From Flavobacteriales bacterium (GTDB lineage Bacteria > Bacteroidota > Bacteroidia > Flavobacteriales_F > PHOS-HE28): 64,000 nt of DNA. How positions within the stretch are numbered: position 1 is the stretch's first letter; each line of letters begins with the position of its first letter. Shown here one piece after another: positions 16,418 through 24,143 of this stretch. The stretch covers positions 1 to 64,000 of the forward strand of contig JADKFY010000016.1 of NCBI GenBank assembly GCA_016717305.1, given 5' to 3'. The notes beneath the pieces were generated by a model. The model had not been told where the DNA came from and searched no databases. It worked only from the letters and a program-made list of their open reading frames with translations. A program made the position numbers and the translations under genes.

Positions 16418-18015
16418 TGAGGCGAATAGCTCCATTAATGGTCCTTTCATTGTGTTGTGGTTTGGTCCATGCACAACCCGGTTGGGCACCATTGAGCAGG
16501 GAAGTGGAAAGGCCCTATGCTACACAGGTCCAAGCCTATGGCTCCGCTATCCATTCCGCGATCCGACCATACAGAGCACAGGATCTGCGGATCTCCCTCG
16601 GGGCGGATAGCTTGTTGCCAAAGGCCGCCATAAAGAAGTTGGACAGTTGGGCAGGTCGAATGAACGGGCGCAAGTTCCGTTGGGGTCCGATGTTGGAGGC
16701 GAACGGAGGCTATGGTATGGGTTCGAATTCGGAAACCATCTATCGAGGTTCCGCAGGGTTTTGGGCGGATCTGGATGCAGGGTCCAGACTGAATTTCCAC
16801 CTGGATGGCCAAGGGTGGGGCGAACAGCTGCCCAGTTACTTGGACACGGTTACCAGCGCTACCCAAGTAACCCCGGGTGAAGGGTATGCCTATGGCACAA
16901 CATCCACAGTAACGCACTATGATTGGAATGGCCACATCAGTTGGGATGCCCACAAGTTCATCAACCTCACTTTAGGTAAGGGGAAGAACACCTTCGGCAA
17001 TGGGTACAGGTCCCTCTTCCTTTCCAGTGAAGCATACAGTTATCCCTACCTCAAGATCACCACCTCGGTTTGGAACATAAAGTACATCAACCTCTTCACC
17101 GTGATGAACGACATCCGTGGGGCGGCGGGAGATCCGGGCAAATACGGCACGAAGTACACCAGCATGCACTACCTCTCTTGGAACGTGAGCAAGCGGATCA
17201 ACTTAGCGGCTTTCGAATCCATTGTGTGGAGCCAAGGTGATAGTTTGTATCCAAGGGGGTTCGATATCACCTACCTGAACCCGGTCATCTTCTACCGCCC
17301 GAATGAATTCCAGATCGGGTCTCCGGACAACGCGCTACTTGGTCTCTCGATCAATGTAAAAGTGGGAAAGCACATTCTGTTCTACAGCCAGCTCATGTTG
17401 GACGAGTTCTTGCTGGACCAAATAAGGAACGGCTACGGCTGGTATGCGAACAAACAAGCTCTACAGTTGGGAATGAACATGCACGAGGCTTTCGGTGTGA
17501 AGGGGTTACAGGTACGGGCTGAATACAACGTGGTAAGGCCGTTCATGTATACACACTCGGATACCCGCCAGAATTATGCGCACATGGGGCAGCCCTTGGC
17601 GCATCCTTACGGAAGCAATTTTCAGGAAGGGTTGGTGAATGTGGATCTGGTTCGCGATCGCTGGGTGTTCTCGGTCAAGGGCAACATGGCTTGGTTGGGC
17701 GAGGACAGCGTGTTCAGTTATGGGGCCAACATATTCCGCCCGGAGCGCGACCGACCGGTGAAGGAAAATGGGCAATTACAGGACTACGGCTATCGAATTG
17801 GTCAATACAAGCTGGCCACGGTGGCACAGGCCGAATTTCGGGTCGGTTGGACCTTGGACCCACGTTCCGCAATGCGTTTGGAGCTTGGGTATCTGTTCCG
17901 CACGTACGACGCGGCCACGGCTTCTGTCACAACGGATCACATCATTAAGGCAGGGTTGATGTGCTATTTCAGGGAACGTCATGCCGAGCAGGTGCCGCGT
18001 TATGTGCTCAATTGA
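16417..18015 (+). CDS. Capsule assembly Wzi/RemB-like outer membrane protein (copy 2)
   Basis: 532 residues. The ATG at 16417 overlaps the previous stop (TGATG) and gives a signal peptide (MRRIAPLMVLSLCCGLVHAQ). Segments match copy 1 position by position: KFINLTLGKGKNTFGNGYRS, LFLSSEAYSYPYLKI, FDITYLNPVIFYRPNEFQIG, VRAEYNVVRPFMYTHSDTRQ and MGQPLAHPYGSNFQE. The C-terminus ends in strands of a barrel but is followed by a short polar tail. It probably acts with copy 1 in attaching or exporting the polysaccharide started by the WecA-type enzyme (inference from position). Confidence 0.8.
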   Translation: MRRIAPLMVLSLCCGLVHAQPGWAPLSREVERPYATQVQAYGSAIHSAIRPYRAQDLRISLGADSLLPKAAIKKLDSWAGRMNGRKFRWGPMLEANGGYGMGSNSETIYRGSAGFWADLDAGSRLNFHLDGQGWGEQLPSYLDTVTSATQVTPGEGYAYGTTSTVTHYDWNGHISWDAHKFINLTLGKGKNTFGNGYRSLFLSSEAYSYPYLKITTSVWNIKYINLFTVMNDIRGAAGDPGKYGTKYTSMHYLSWNVSKRINLAAFESIVWSQGDSLYPRGFDITYLNPVIFYRPNEFQIGSPDNALLGLSINVKVGKHILFYSQLMLDEFLLDQIRNGYGWYANKQALQLGMNMHEAFGVKGLQVRAEYNVVRPFMYTHSDTRQNYAHMGQPLAHPYGSNFQEGLVNVDLVRDRWVFSVKGNMAWLGEDSVFSYGANIFRPERDRPVKENGQLQDYGYRIGQYKLATVAQAEFRVGWTLDPRSAMRLELGYLFRTYDAATASVTTDHIIKAGLMCYFRERHAEQVPRYVLN

Positions 18016-18075
18016 GCAGATGGTCCAGCTTCCATAGGTCTGATCGGTCCACGATCCCGTTCCCGATCCGTGCAA

Positions 18076-18083
18076 TACATTTG
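18076..18083 (+). promoter_or_regulatory. -7 promoter element TACATTTG of the cytochrome oxidase accessory operon
   Basis: Exact TAnnTTTG match, 37 bases upstream of the GTG at 18121. It lies downstream of an in-frame GTG at 18070, which is therefore rejected as the start of ctaB. Confidence 0.6.
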
Positions 18084-18120
18084 CGGCGCTTTGCACCTCT
18101 GTTATCGAAGCACCCGCAAC

Positions 18121-19014
18121 GTGTCCCGCACCACCGTAGTTCATCAGGCACCAGTAGCTATAAAGCTCCGCAGTTTGGCGGTGCTCTTCAAGCTGCGACT
18201 GGCCTCGTTAGTGGTCATGAGTGCGGCGTTCGGTTACCTCTTCGGGATCCCCCAAGGTGCCTTTTCCTGGACCGGGATCATCGGTCTTTGTATCGCGGGC
18301 ACCCTGCTCACGGGTGCGAGCAACGCCTTCAATCAACTCTTGGAGATACGTGAAGATGGCTTGATGGATCGCACCGCACAACGACCCTTGGTATTGGGGG
18401 TTCTAAGCACAAGCGAGGCGGTGGTTGCAGCATTTCTTGCTGCCGGGGTCGCCACCCTCATGTTGTGGCTCCAGTTCGGTGCACTTACCGGCATCTTGGG
18501 GTTCATTTCACTGTTCATGTATGTGGCCTTGTACACCCCGCTTAAGAAACTCACTTCTTGGGCCGTTTTCGTAGGGGCCTTTCCGGGTGCATTTCCTCCT
18601 ATGCTGGGCTATGTAGCTGCAACGGGCCATTTCGGATTGGGTGCAGGATTGCTTTTCGCCATGCAGTTCATGTGGCAGTTCCCCCACTTTTGGGCCATCG
18701 CTTGGGTCCTGGACAAGGACTATCGTAAAGCCGGATTCAAACTATTGCCCGGTGGCGGGGAACCGGGCCGCACGGCTGCTTCGTTGATCCTGTTGTATAC
18801 CTTGTTCCTTGTGCCTGTTGGCATGCTACCGTGGGTATTCGGGCTTACCGGCCCGGCGTCGCTGGTCTTCGCCTTGCTCGGCGGCCTGATCATGCTGGTC
18901 CCGGCGTTCCAATTGTTCATTGGCCAAGACACCAAGTACGCGCGAAAATTGATGTTCGCTAGTTTCATCTACTTGCCCATGGTGCAGTTGGCTTATGTGT
19001 TCGATGTGATATGA
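18121..19014 (+). CDS. ctaB: Protoheme IX farnesyltransferase (heme O synthase)
   Basis: 297 residues from a GTG start (MSRTTVVHQAPVAIKLRSL). It adds a farnesyl group to heme B to make heme O, the precursor of heme A, in the inner membrane. The UbiA-family prenyltransferase signature is clear: GASNAFNQLLEIREDGLMDRTAQRPL (conserved run at 18318-18394) with the acidic Mg/diphosphate residues, and later FMWQFPHFWAIAW and YRKAGFKLLP. About nine membrane helices. It overlaps coxIII by four bases (ATGA) and opens the oxidase accessory operon. Confidence 0.95.
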   Translation: MSRTTVVHQAPVAIKLRSLAVLFKLRLASLVVMSAAFGYLFGIPQGAFSWTGIIGLCIAGTLLTGASNAFNQLLEIREDGLMDRTAQRPLVLGVLSTSEAVVAAFLAAGVATLMLWLQFGALTGILGFISLFMYVALYTPLKKLTSWAVFVGAFPGAFPPMLGYVAATGHFGLGAGLLFAMQFMWQFPHFWAIAWVLDKDYRKAGFKLLPGGGEPGRTAASLILLYTLFLVPVGMLPWVFGLTGPASLVFALLGGLIMLVPAFQLFIGQDTKYARKLMFASFIYLPMVQLAYVFDVI

Positions 19015-19736
19015 TCGAAGCGCCATTTACAGAGGAAGAGCTGCACACACGCAGCATCCGCACCCGAAAGAACCTGACGTGGTTGATCGTCATGGCCGTG
19101 GTCATGTTCTTCGCCGGCCTTACCAGCGCTTACGTGGTGAGCATGAGCGGCGGCTACTGGGTGGATATCGCTATGCCCAAAGCCTTCTTATGGAGCACCG
19201 TCGCTATAGTTGCCAGTAGTGTATTCGCGCAGATCGCCTTGCTGTCCGCGGCCAAAGGGCGTAGGACCTTGGTCACACCCATGCTTGCGATCACCTTGGT
19301 CTTGGGCCTTGTCTTCACCTGGTCCCAATTCAAAGGGTGGAAGGAGCTTGTTTCCAAAGGAAATTTCTTGGTAGGCAAGGTTATTGATACCCAAGGCGAG
19401 TACGGGGTGGATTATACGGTGCTCTTACGAGGGGTGCCCTTGGTAAAGGAGAACGGCAATTTCTACCAACCCATCGACGTGGAAGGGGCGAAACCCCTGA
19501 ATGCCGATCTGGAGGAGCAAATGAATACGAGCAGCTCCTTTTTCTTTGCACTTACAGCGGCCCACTTGGCGCATATTGCTTTCGGACTGATCGGCCTTTT
19601 GGTCATGATCGTAATGGCTACAATGGGCAAGTACACACCGGCGGACCATGTCGGATTGTGGGCTGGCACCATGTTTTGGCATTTTCTTGGGGGGCTTTGG
19701 GTCTATCTACTTTTGTTCTTGACCTTTGTTCACTAA
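19011..19736 (+). CDS. Cytochrome c oxidase subunit III (first copy)
   Basis: 241 residues. The membrane subunit III fold is recognisable from FFALTAAHLAHIAFGLIGLL and the C-terminal LWAGTMFWHFLGGLWVYLLLFLTF with the conserved His and Trp. A soluble insert of about 65 residues (108-170 approximately) separates the first three helices from the rest, a feature seen in the first of the two subunit III copies of Bacteroidota oxidases. The ATG overlaps the ctaB stop. The core subunits I and II are not in the window. Confidence 0.88.
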   Translation: MIEAPFTEEELHTRSIRTRKNLTWLIVMAVVMFFAGLTSAYVVSMSGGYWVDIAMPKAFLWSTVAIVASSVFAQIALLSAAKGRRTLVTPMLAITLVLGLVFTWSQFKGWKELVSKGNFLVGKVIDTQGEYGVDYTVLLRGVPLVKENGNFYQPIDVEGAKPLNADLEEQMNTSSSFFFALTAAHLAHIAFGLIGLLVMIVMATMGKYTPADHVGLWAGTMFWHFLGGLWVYLLLFLTFVH

Positions 19737-19758
19737 CATTGCGCCCGGAAAACGCACA

Positions 19759-20625
19759 ATGGCAGGAGACGCTAGCAAGGCCTTGAGCAACGACGTCCTA
19801 TGGGGCGGCGGCCGTTCCCCGTTCAGCATCAGCTACGGGAAAATGATGATGTGGTTCTTCTTGGTGTCCGATGCGCTCACGTTCAGTGGGCTGTTGGTCG
19901 CCTATGGCTTCGTTCGCCATAGTACCACCGAGGCTTGGCCCATTGGGGAAGAGGTCTTCCGCGCATTGCCGGGTCTAACGGGTTCATACCCACTGATCTA
20001 TGTGGCGTTGATGACGGCCATCCTGATCTTTAGTTCGGTGACCATGGTACTTGCTGTTGAAGCGGGCCATCGGATGGACAAAAAGGGCGTGATCAAGTGG
20101 TTGTTCCTGACCGTTATAGGCGGTGCCTTCTTCGTGGGCAGTCAGGCATGGGAGTGGAGCCACTTTATCCATGGCGGCGGTGGCTACATCACCACCAACC
20201 AAGGTGTGAAATACTGGGTACACAACGATACGCATGATACCCATGACCCTTCGAACGCTGCAGGCTTCCATCTTGTACCTGCGCTTGAAGGGCATTACCT
20301 GATCGGCGAGGAAGGAGCTCACCACTTGGACCACGAAGCGTCCATGAAGCTGTGGAATGATCGCGCCAACTACGTGGATGGTGCCAATATGGTCCATAAC
20401 GAGTATGGCCCTCCGCAGTATGCTAATTTCTTCTTTTTCATCACCGGTTTCCACGGCTTCCACGTATTCAGCGGTGTGATCATCAACCTGATCGTATTGA
20501 TCATGGTCATCAAAGGGGTATTCCACCGCCGAGGACACTATGAGATGGTGGAGAAGGCCGGTCTATACTGGCACTTTGTGGATCTGGTGTGGGTATTCGT
20601 GTTCACCTTCTTCTACCTGCTCTGA
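19759..20625 (+). CDS. Cytochrome c oxidase subunit III (second copy)
   Basis: 288 residues from the ATG at 19759; an upstream in-frame TTG at 19726 overlaps the previous gene and is less likely. Subunit III motifs include KMMMWFFLVSDALTFSGLL, GSQAWEWSHFI and the C-terminal AGLYWHFVDLVWVFVFTFFYLL. A long His/Asp-rich periplasmic or loop insert (YWVHNDTHDTHDPSNAAGF, then HHLDHEASMKLWNDRANYVD) is found between helices. FFITGFHGFHVFSG is the conserved helix after it. Two consecutive subunit III genes are usual in Bacteroidota. Confidence 0.9.
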   Translation: MAGDASKALSNDVLWGGGRSPFSISYGKMMMWFFLVSDALTFSGLLVAYGFVRHSTTEAWPIGEEVFRALPGLTGSYPLIYVALMTAILIFSSVTMVLAVEAGHRMDKKGVIKWLFLTVIGGAFFVGSQAWEWSHFIHGGGGYITTNQGVKYWVHNDTHDTHDPSNAAGFHLVPALEGHYLIGEEGAHHLDHEASMKLWNDRANYVDGANMVHNEYGPPQYANFFFFITGFHGFHVFSGVIINLIVLIMVIKGVFHRRGHYEMVEKAGLYWHFVDLVWVFVFTFFYLL

Positions 20626-20647
20626 TCGATAAATCGAACGACTGAAC

Positions 20648-21019
20648 ATGGAGCGCGACGACATCATAGAATACAGCTTGGATGCCCACCACAGTGAAGA
20701 GGAGGGTGCCAAGATCCGCCGCAACATTTGGATGGTCACCCTGTTCCTTGCAGTGGTTACCACCATCGAAGTGACCTTGGGTGCCTATTGGAAGGACTGG
20801 TTCGATGCCAGTGCTTGGAACATGATCAAATGGACCTATGTCGTCCTTACACTGGTCAAAGCCACTTACATCGTGATGAGCTTCATGCACTTGGGCGATG
20901 AGCGCAAGAACATCCGCATGATCATCTTGGCACCGTACGCCTTTTTCATCCTTTACCTGCTGTACATCGGGCTGGTCGAGTCCAACTACGTGCACCAGAT
21001 GTGGGAGCATTTCCTTTGA
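20648..21019 (+). CDS. Cytochrome oxidase subunit IV-like protein (CtaF/CyoD type)
   Basis: 123 residues with three membrane helices (VTLFLAVVTTIEVTLGAYW; IKWTYVVLTLVKATYIVMSF; ILAPYAFFILYLLYIGLVES). The helix pattern with TIEV and the MSFMHLGDE segment are typical of the small fourth subunit of bacterial heme-copper oxidases. It overlaps the SCO gene by four bases. Confidence 0.85.
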   Translation: MERDDIIEYSLDAHHSEEEGAKIRRNIWMVTLFLAVVTTIEVTLGAYWKDWFDASAWNMIKWTYVVLTLVKATYIVMSFMHLGDERKNIRMIILAPYAFFILYLLYIGLVESNYVHQMWEHFL

Positions 21020-21753
21020 GCACAGAAGGCAAACCCGCCAGTAAGCGCACCAAGCGATTGGTCTTGGGAGGCATAGCGCTTTTCATACTTTCACTTTTCG
21101 TGTTCTTCTCCCCCATGTTGGGGCTAGTGAAGCACACGTTCAACTATCTCCCCTATTACGGACCCAAGGAGACCGTGTTGGTTGAACGCGACGGGAAGAT
21201 GGTCGTTGACACCATTTTTGCACAGGTACCGTCCTTCAGCTTTACGGACCAATACGGTAGGCCCTTCACGGATAAAGATGTGGAAGGCAAGATCGTGATC
21301 GCCGATTTCTTCTTTACCCGTTGCCAGACGATCTGCCCGCGAATGAGCGCGCACATGCAGCAACTGCAGATCATGCTGAAGGACGATGCGTTCGACGATG
21401 TGGTATTCCTAAGCCACAGCGTGGATCCCGAACACGACACCCCGGAGGTGTTGGACCGCTACGCAAGGGATCTGGAAGCGGACAGTACCCGTTGGAAATT
21501 CTTGACCGGGAACGCCTTGGACATCTATCGGATCGGGAACACCGGCTACCTATTGAGCGCCCTGGAGGACAGCACCTCCGCAGAACAGTTCGTCCATGAT
21601 GGTCGCTTTGTGCTCGTGGATAGACAGCGTCATATCCGTGGCTATTACGATGGCACAGAGGCCAATGGCGTAAATGAGTTGGCAGGTGATCTGAAAATGT
21701 TGCTCAAGGAGGAGAAGATCATCGCGCGCGACGCTGCGAAAGCCAAGCAATAG
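21016..21753 (+). CDS. SCO1/SenC family copper chaperone
   Basis: 245 residues from a TTG start that overlaps the previous TGA (TTGA). One N-terminal membrane anchor is followed by a thioredoxin fold with the copper site FFFTRCQTICPRM (Cys103 and Cys107) and a conserved His in VHDGRFVLVD. SCO proteins deliver copper to the CuA site of cytochrome oxidase subunit II at the periplasmic side of the inner membrane. Placement in the oxidase operon supports this. A GTG at 21001 is a longer in-frame alternative. Confidence 0.92.
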   Translation: MSTEGKPASKRTKRLVLGGIALFILSLFVFFSPMLGLVKHTFNYLPYYGPKETVLVERDGKMVVDTIFAQVPSFSFTDQYGRPFTDKDVEGKIVIADFFFTRCQTICPRMSAHMQQLQIMLKDDAFDDVVFLSHSVDPEHDTPEVLDRYARDLEADSTRWKFLTGNALDIYRIGNTGYLLSALEDSTSAEQFVHDGRFVLVDRQRHIRGYYDGTEANGVNELAGDLKMLLKEEKIIARDAAKAKQ

Positions 21754-21761
21754 AACGGGAA

Positions 21762-22319
21762 ATGTCCACGGGACCGCATTATCCACCGGCACTCATCTCG
21801 GTGAAGGAACGCCCGGCAAAACGATGGATCTGGACCTTCTCCGGTATCGTGTTCTTGGCCGTGGTGGTGCTCAATCGGGTCCAAATACCTACTTCAGGGA
21901 CGTGGGATGTACATGTCTTCGCCAAAGTGAACGCGGTATTGAACACCTTGGTCAGCATCTTATTGCTGCTGGGATTGGTTACGGCCCTCAAGCGTAAATT
22001 CAAGGTTCATATGGGCATTATGGCATCAGCGATGGCCCTCTCGATCCTTTTCCTCACCTCATACATCTTGCACCATTTGTTCGCGGGTGAGACCAAATTC
22101 GGTGGGGAAGGGGCCATTCGGGTCTGCTACTACCTGCTTTTGGGAACGCATATCATTCTGGCGGCCACCTCGCTTCCCTTCATACTGCTTACGGCTTACC
22201 ATGGTCTAACCGCCCATTACGGCGAACACCGGAAGTTGGCTCGAAAGGTTTGGCCCATTTGGTTCTTCGTGAGCGTTTCCGGAGTGGTCGTGTACTTGAT
22301 GATCAGTCCGTATTACTGA
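21762..22319 (+). CDS. DUF420 membrane protein
   Basis: 185 residues with five predicted membrane helices and conserved histidines (ILHHLFAGETKF, LLGTHIILAA, TAYHGLTAHYGEHRKLARK). This matches DUF420, related to CtaM/YozB, a factor needed for assembly of some heme-copper oxidases. It follows the SCO gene by 8 bases, at the usual position in Bacteroidota oxidase clusters. Confidence 0.87.
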   Translation: MSTGPHYPPALISVKERPAKRWIWTFSGIVFLAVVVLNRVQIPTSGTWDVHVFAKVNAVLNTLVSILLLLGLVTALKRKFKVHMGIMASAMALSILFLTSYILHHLFAGETKFGGEGAIRVCYYLLLGTHIILAATSLPFILLTAYHGLTAHYGEHRKLARKVWPIWFFVSVSGVVVYLMISPYY

Positions 22320-22434
22320 GGAGATCGTGAAGAAATGTAGGAAGTAACCCGAGCAGATCGTGCGCGTGAACGTTGTCCATCGTGTCCTTTCATCCGGTTC
22401 ATCGAAAACTTCGAACGTTTTTGTTTTCTCCGAT

Positions 22435-22442
22435 TACATTTG
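22435..22442 (+). promoter_or_regulatory. -7 promoter element TACATTTG
   Basis: Exact TAnnTTTG match, six bases before the ATG at 22449. A T-rich -33 region (GTTTTTGTTTT) lies upstream at the expected distance. Confidence 0.6.
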
Positions 22443-22448
22443 CGCTGC

Positions 22449-22715
22449 ATGCGTTCCAAGACCTTCCTCCTTATTGTTGCGCTGGTCGCGTGCACTTTCC
22501 CGGACCTCTTGTTCGCACAAGGTTGCTCCATGTGCAAGGCTGTTGTGGAGAATGGCGAGAACGGCGGCAATATTTTTGGTGGTGCACAAAGCATTGGTAA
22601 GGGCCTCAACAACGGCATCCTCTACTTGATGGCTGTGCCTTACATGCTCCTCTTCCTGTTGTTCCGCAAGAAGATCGTGGGCTTCTTCAAGGAGTTCGCC
22701 GGGGCGCAGGGGTGA
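22449..22715 (+). CDS. Small membrane protein with GCSMC motif downstream of DUF420
   Basis: 88 residues. Signal peptide or first helix (MRSKTFLLIVALVACTFPDLLFAQ), then QGCSMCKAVVENGENGG and one C-terminal helix (LYLMAVPYMLLFLLF) with basic tail FRKKIVGFFKEF. Genes like this follow DUF420 genes in many Bacteroidota; the CxxC could bind copper or heme, but this is not shown. An upstream in-frame TTG was rejected because it lies within the promoter element. Confidence 0.7.
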   Translation: MRSKTFLLIVALVACTFPDLLFAQGCSMCKAVVENGENGGNIFGGAQSIGKGLNNGILYLMAVPYMLLFLLFRKKIVGFFKEFAGAQG

Positions 22716-22746
22716 ACACGGTATTCGGCACGTTCCACATTCGTTC

Positions 22747-22754
22747 TATCTTTG
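22747..22754 (+). promoter_or_regulatory. -7 promoter element TATCTTTG of the SAM riboswitch-metH operon
   Basis: Exact match to TAnnTTTG, 22 bases upstream of the SAM riboswitch. Confidence 0.6.
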
Positions 22755-22776
22755 CGCCTCGTTCTTTCACGTTGCG

Positions 22777-22894
22777 CTTATCCAGAAAGGCAGAGGGACT
22801 GGCCCTGTGAAGCCTGGCAACCGTTCGGTGTAATACCGGAAAGGTGCTAAATCCAGTCCTGCGATCCGTTTACCGGAAAGCGGGAGAAGATGAG
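22777..22894 (+). ncRNA. SAM-I (S-box) riboswitch
   Basis: The aptamer core is present: CTTATC...AGAGGGA, GGCCC, TGAAGCCTGGCAACC, GGTGCTAAATCC and a closing P1 strand GATGAG. P1 pairs 22777-22782 with 22889-22894 including one G-U. SAM binding stabilises P1. The element lies directly upstream of the methionine synthase genes, as expected for feedback control of methionine supply. Confidence 0.93.
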
Positions 22895-22933
22895 CCGAGA
22901 TCAGGAAGCAGCCCTCAACAAGGAGCTACGTCA

Positions 22934-22967
22934 CCTCATCCGGACCATCGGATGGGGTTTTCTTTTT
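22934..22967 (+). terminator. Riboswitch-controlled intrinsic terminator
   Basis: A 9-bp stem (22934-22942 with 22949-22957, one G-U) is followed by TTTTCTTTTT. The P1 3' strand GATGAG (22889-22894) is complementary to CTCATC (22935-22940) in the 5' arm of this stem. Hence an antiterminator can form when SAM is absent, and termination occurs when SAM holds P1 closed. Confidence 0.85.
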
Positions 22968-22996
22968 GGAAAGCATTCGTGCAGGGCGATCGAAGA

Positions 22997-23998
22997 ATGA
23001 GCACACTTGAACGCATTGCGCAAGAGCGCATCCTCATCTTGGATGGGGCCATGGGCACAATGATCCAACGGTTGGGTCTAACCGAACAGGACTTCCATCC
23101 ACCGGGAATGGAAAAGCACGAGATCCTGTTGCAGGGGAACAACGAACTGCTTTCACTCTCGAAGCCGGATGCGATCCAGAAGATCCACGAGGAGTATCTG
23201 GAGGCGGGTGCCGACATCGTGGAGACCAACACTTTCAGCGCGACAAGCATCGCGCAAGCGGAACACAAGTGCGAACATTTGGTGCGCGAGATCAATTTGC
23301 AGTCGGCGAAACTCGCCAAGGAAGCCTGCGCGAAATACACCGCCATGGACCCGAGCAAACCGCGATTCGTTGCCGGAGCCATCGGTCCAATGAACAAGAC
23401 CGCATCGCTCAGTCCGGATGTGAACGATCCCGGCTACCGTGCGGTCACTTTCGATCAATTGGTCGTGGCATACAGCGAACAAGTAGAAGCCTTGCTCGAT
23501 GGTGGCGTGGACCTGTTGTTGGTGGAAACCATATTCGATACGCTCAACGCGAAGGCTGCTTTCTATGCCATTGATGAAGTGTTCGAGAAGCGCAATGAGC
23601 GAATACCGATCATGTGCAGCGTCACCATCACTGATGCCAGCGGACGTACACTCAGCGGCCAGACCATCGATGCCTTCCTGATCAGCATGGCGCACGTGAA
23701 GCTCTTCAGCATGGGCCTGAACTGTGCTCTCGGCGCGGCGCAGATGCGTCCCTACCTCGAGGCCATCGCCGACCAAGCGAACTGCCGTGTGAGTGTGTAC
23801 CCGAACGCCGGTCTACCGGATCAGATGGGTGAGTATCGCGAGAGCCCAGAGGTCACAGCCAAGCTCGTCGGAGAGTTCATGTCGCAAGGCTGGTTGAACG
23901 TGGTGGGCGGGTGCTGTGGAACTACGCCGGAGCATATTGCGGCGTTGGCGAAAGAGGCGGAAAAGCATCAGCCACGTCCCATGCCAATAGAAGTGTGA
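22997..23998 (+). CDS. metH: Methionine synthase, homocysteine-binding half (split MetH)
   Basis: 333 residues, corresponding to the N-terminal zinc/homocysteine-binding barrel of B12-dependent methionine synthase. Motifs: LDGAMGTMIQRLGL, ADIVETNTFSATS, GAIGPMNKTASLS, and the three Zn ligands Cys243 (GLNCALG) and Cys306-Cys307 (GGCCGTT). The ATG at 22997 follows the riboswitch terminator. In most bacteria this domain is fused to the rest of MetH; here the remaining domains are in a separate gene 145 bases downstream, an arrangement known in Bacteroidota. The two proteins must work together to transfer methyl from methyltetrahydrofolate to homocysteine. Confidence 0.92.
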   Translation: MSTLERIAQERILILDGAMGTMIQRLGLTEQDFHPPGMEKHEILLQGNNELLSLSKPDAIQKIHEEYLEAGADIVETNTFSATSIAQAEHKCEHLVREINLQSAKLAKEACAKYTAMDPSKPRFVAGAIGPMNKTASLSPDVNDPGYRAVTFDQLVVAYSEQVEALLDGGVDLLLVETIFDTLNAKAAFYAIDEVFEKRNERIPIMCSVTITDASGRTLSGQTIDAFLISMAHVKLFSMGLNCALGAAQMRPYLEAIADQANCRVSVYPNAGLPDQMGEYRESPEVTAKLVGEFMSQGWLNVVGGCCGTTPEHIAALAKEAEKHQPRPMPIEV

Positions 23999-24125
23999 AC
24001 CGCGACGGCGCAACGACGCGACGGTAACGCAACGAAATGCACGCACGAATGAATTCCTCTAAGGTCATCATGAGAACGCTAAGGTCCAACGTCGCGTATT
24101 CGTCGCGTCGTTGCGTCGTCGCGGT
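23999..24125. repeat. Large inverted repeat between the two metH genes
   Basis: Two 25-base arms (23999-24023 and 24101-24125) are reverse complements with one mismatch, built from CGACG/CAACG words, and are separated by 77 bases. The left arm begins 1 base after the stop of the first metH gene and the right arm ends 18 bases before the ATG of the second. It is too long and GC-rich for a normal terminator and has no T-tract. It could be a small mobile palindrome (REP/MITE-like) or a processing site. Confidence 0.8.
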
Positions 24126-24143
24126 CAATTGCATTTGCACTCC

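Noticed and set aside
19011..20625. Two consecutive subunit III genes as an unusual duplication
   Set aside because: Tandem coxIII genes are a regular feature of Bacteroidota oxidase clusters.
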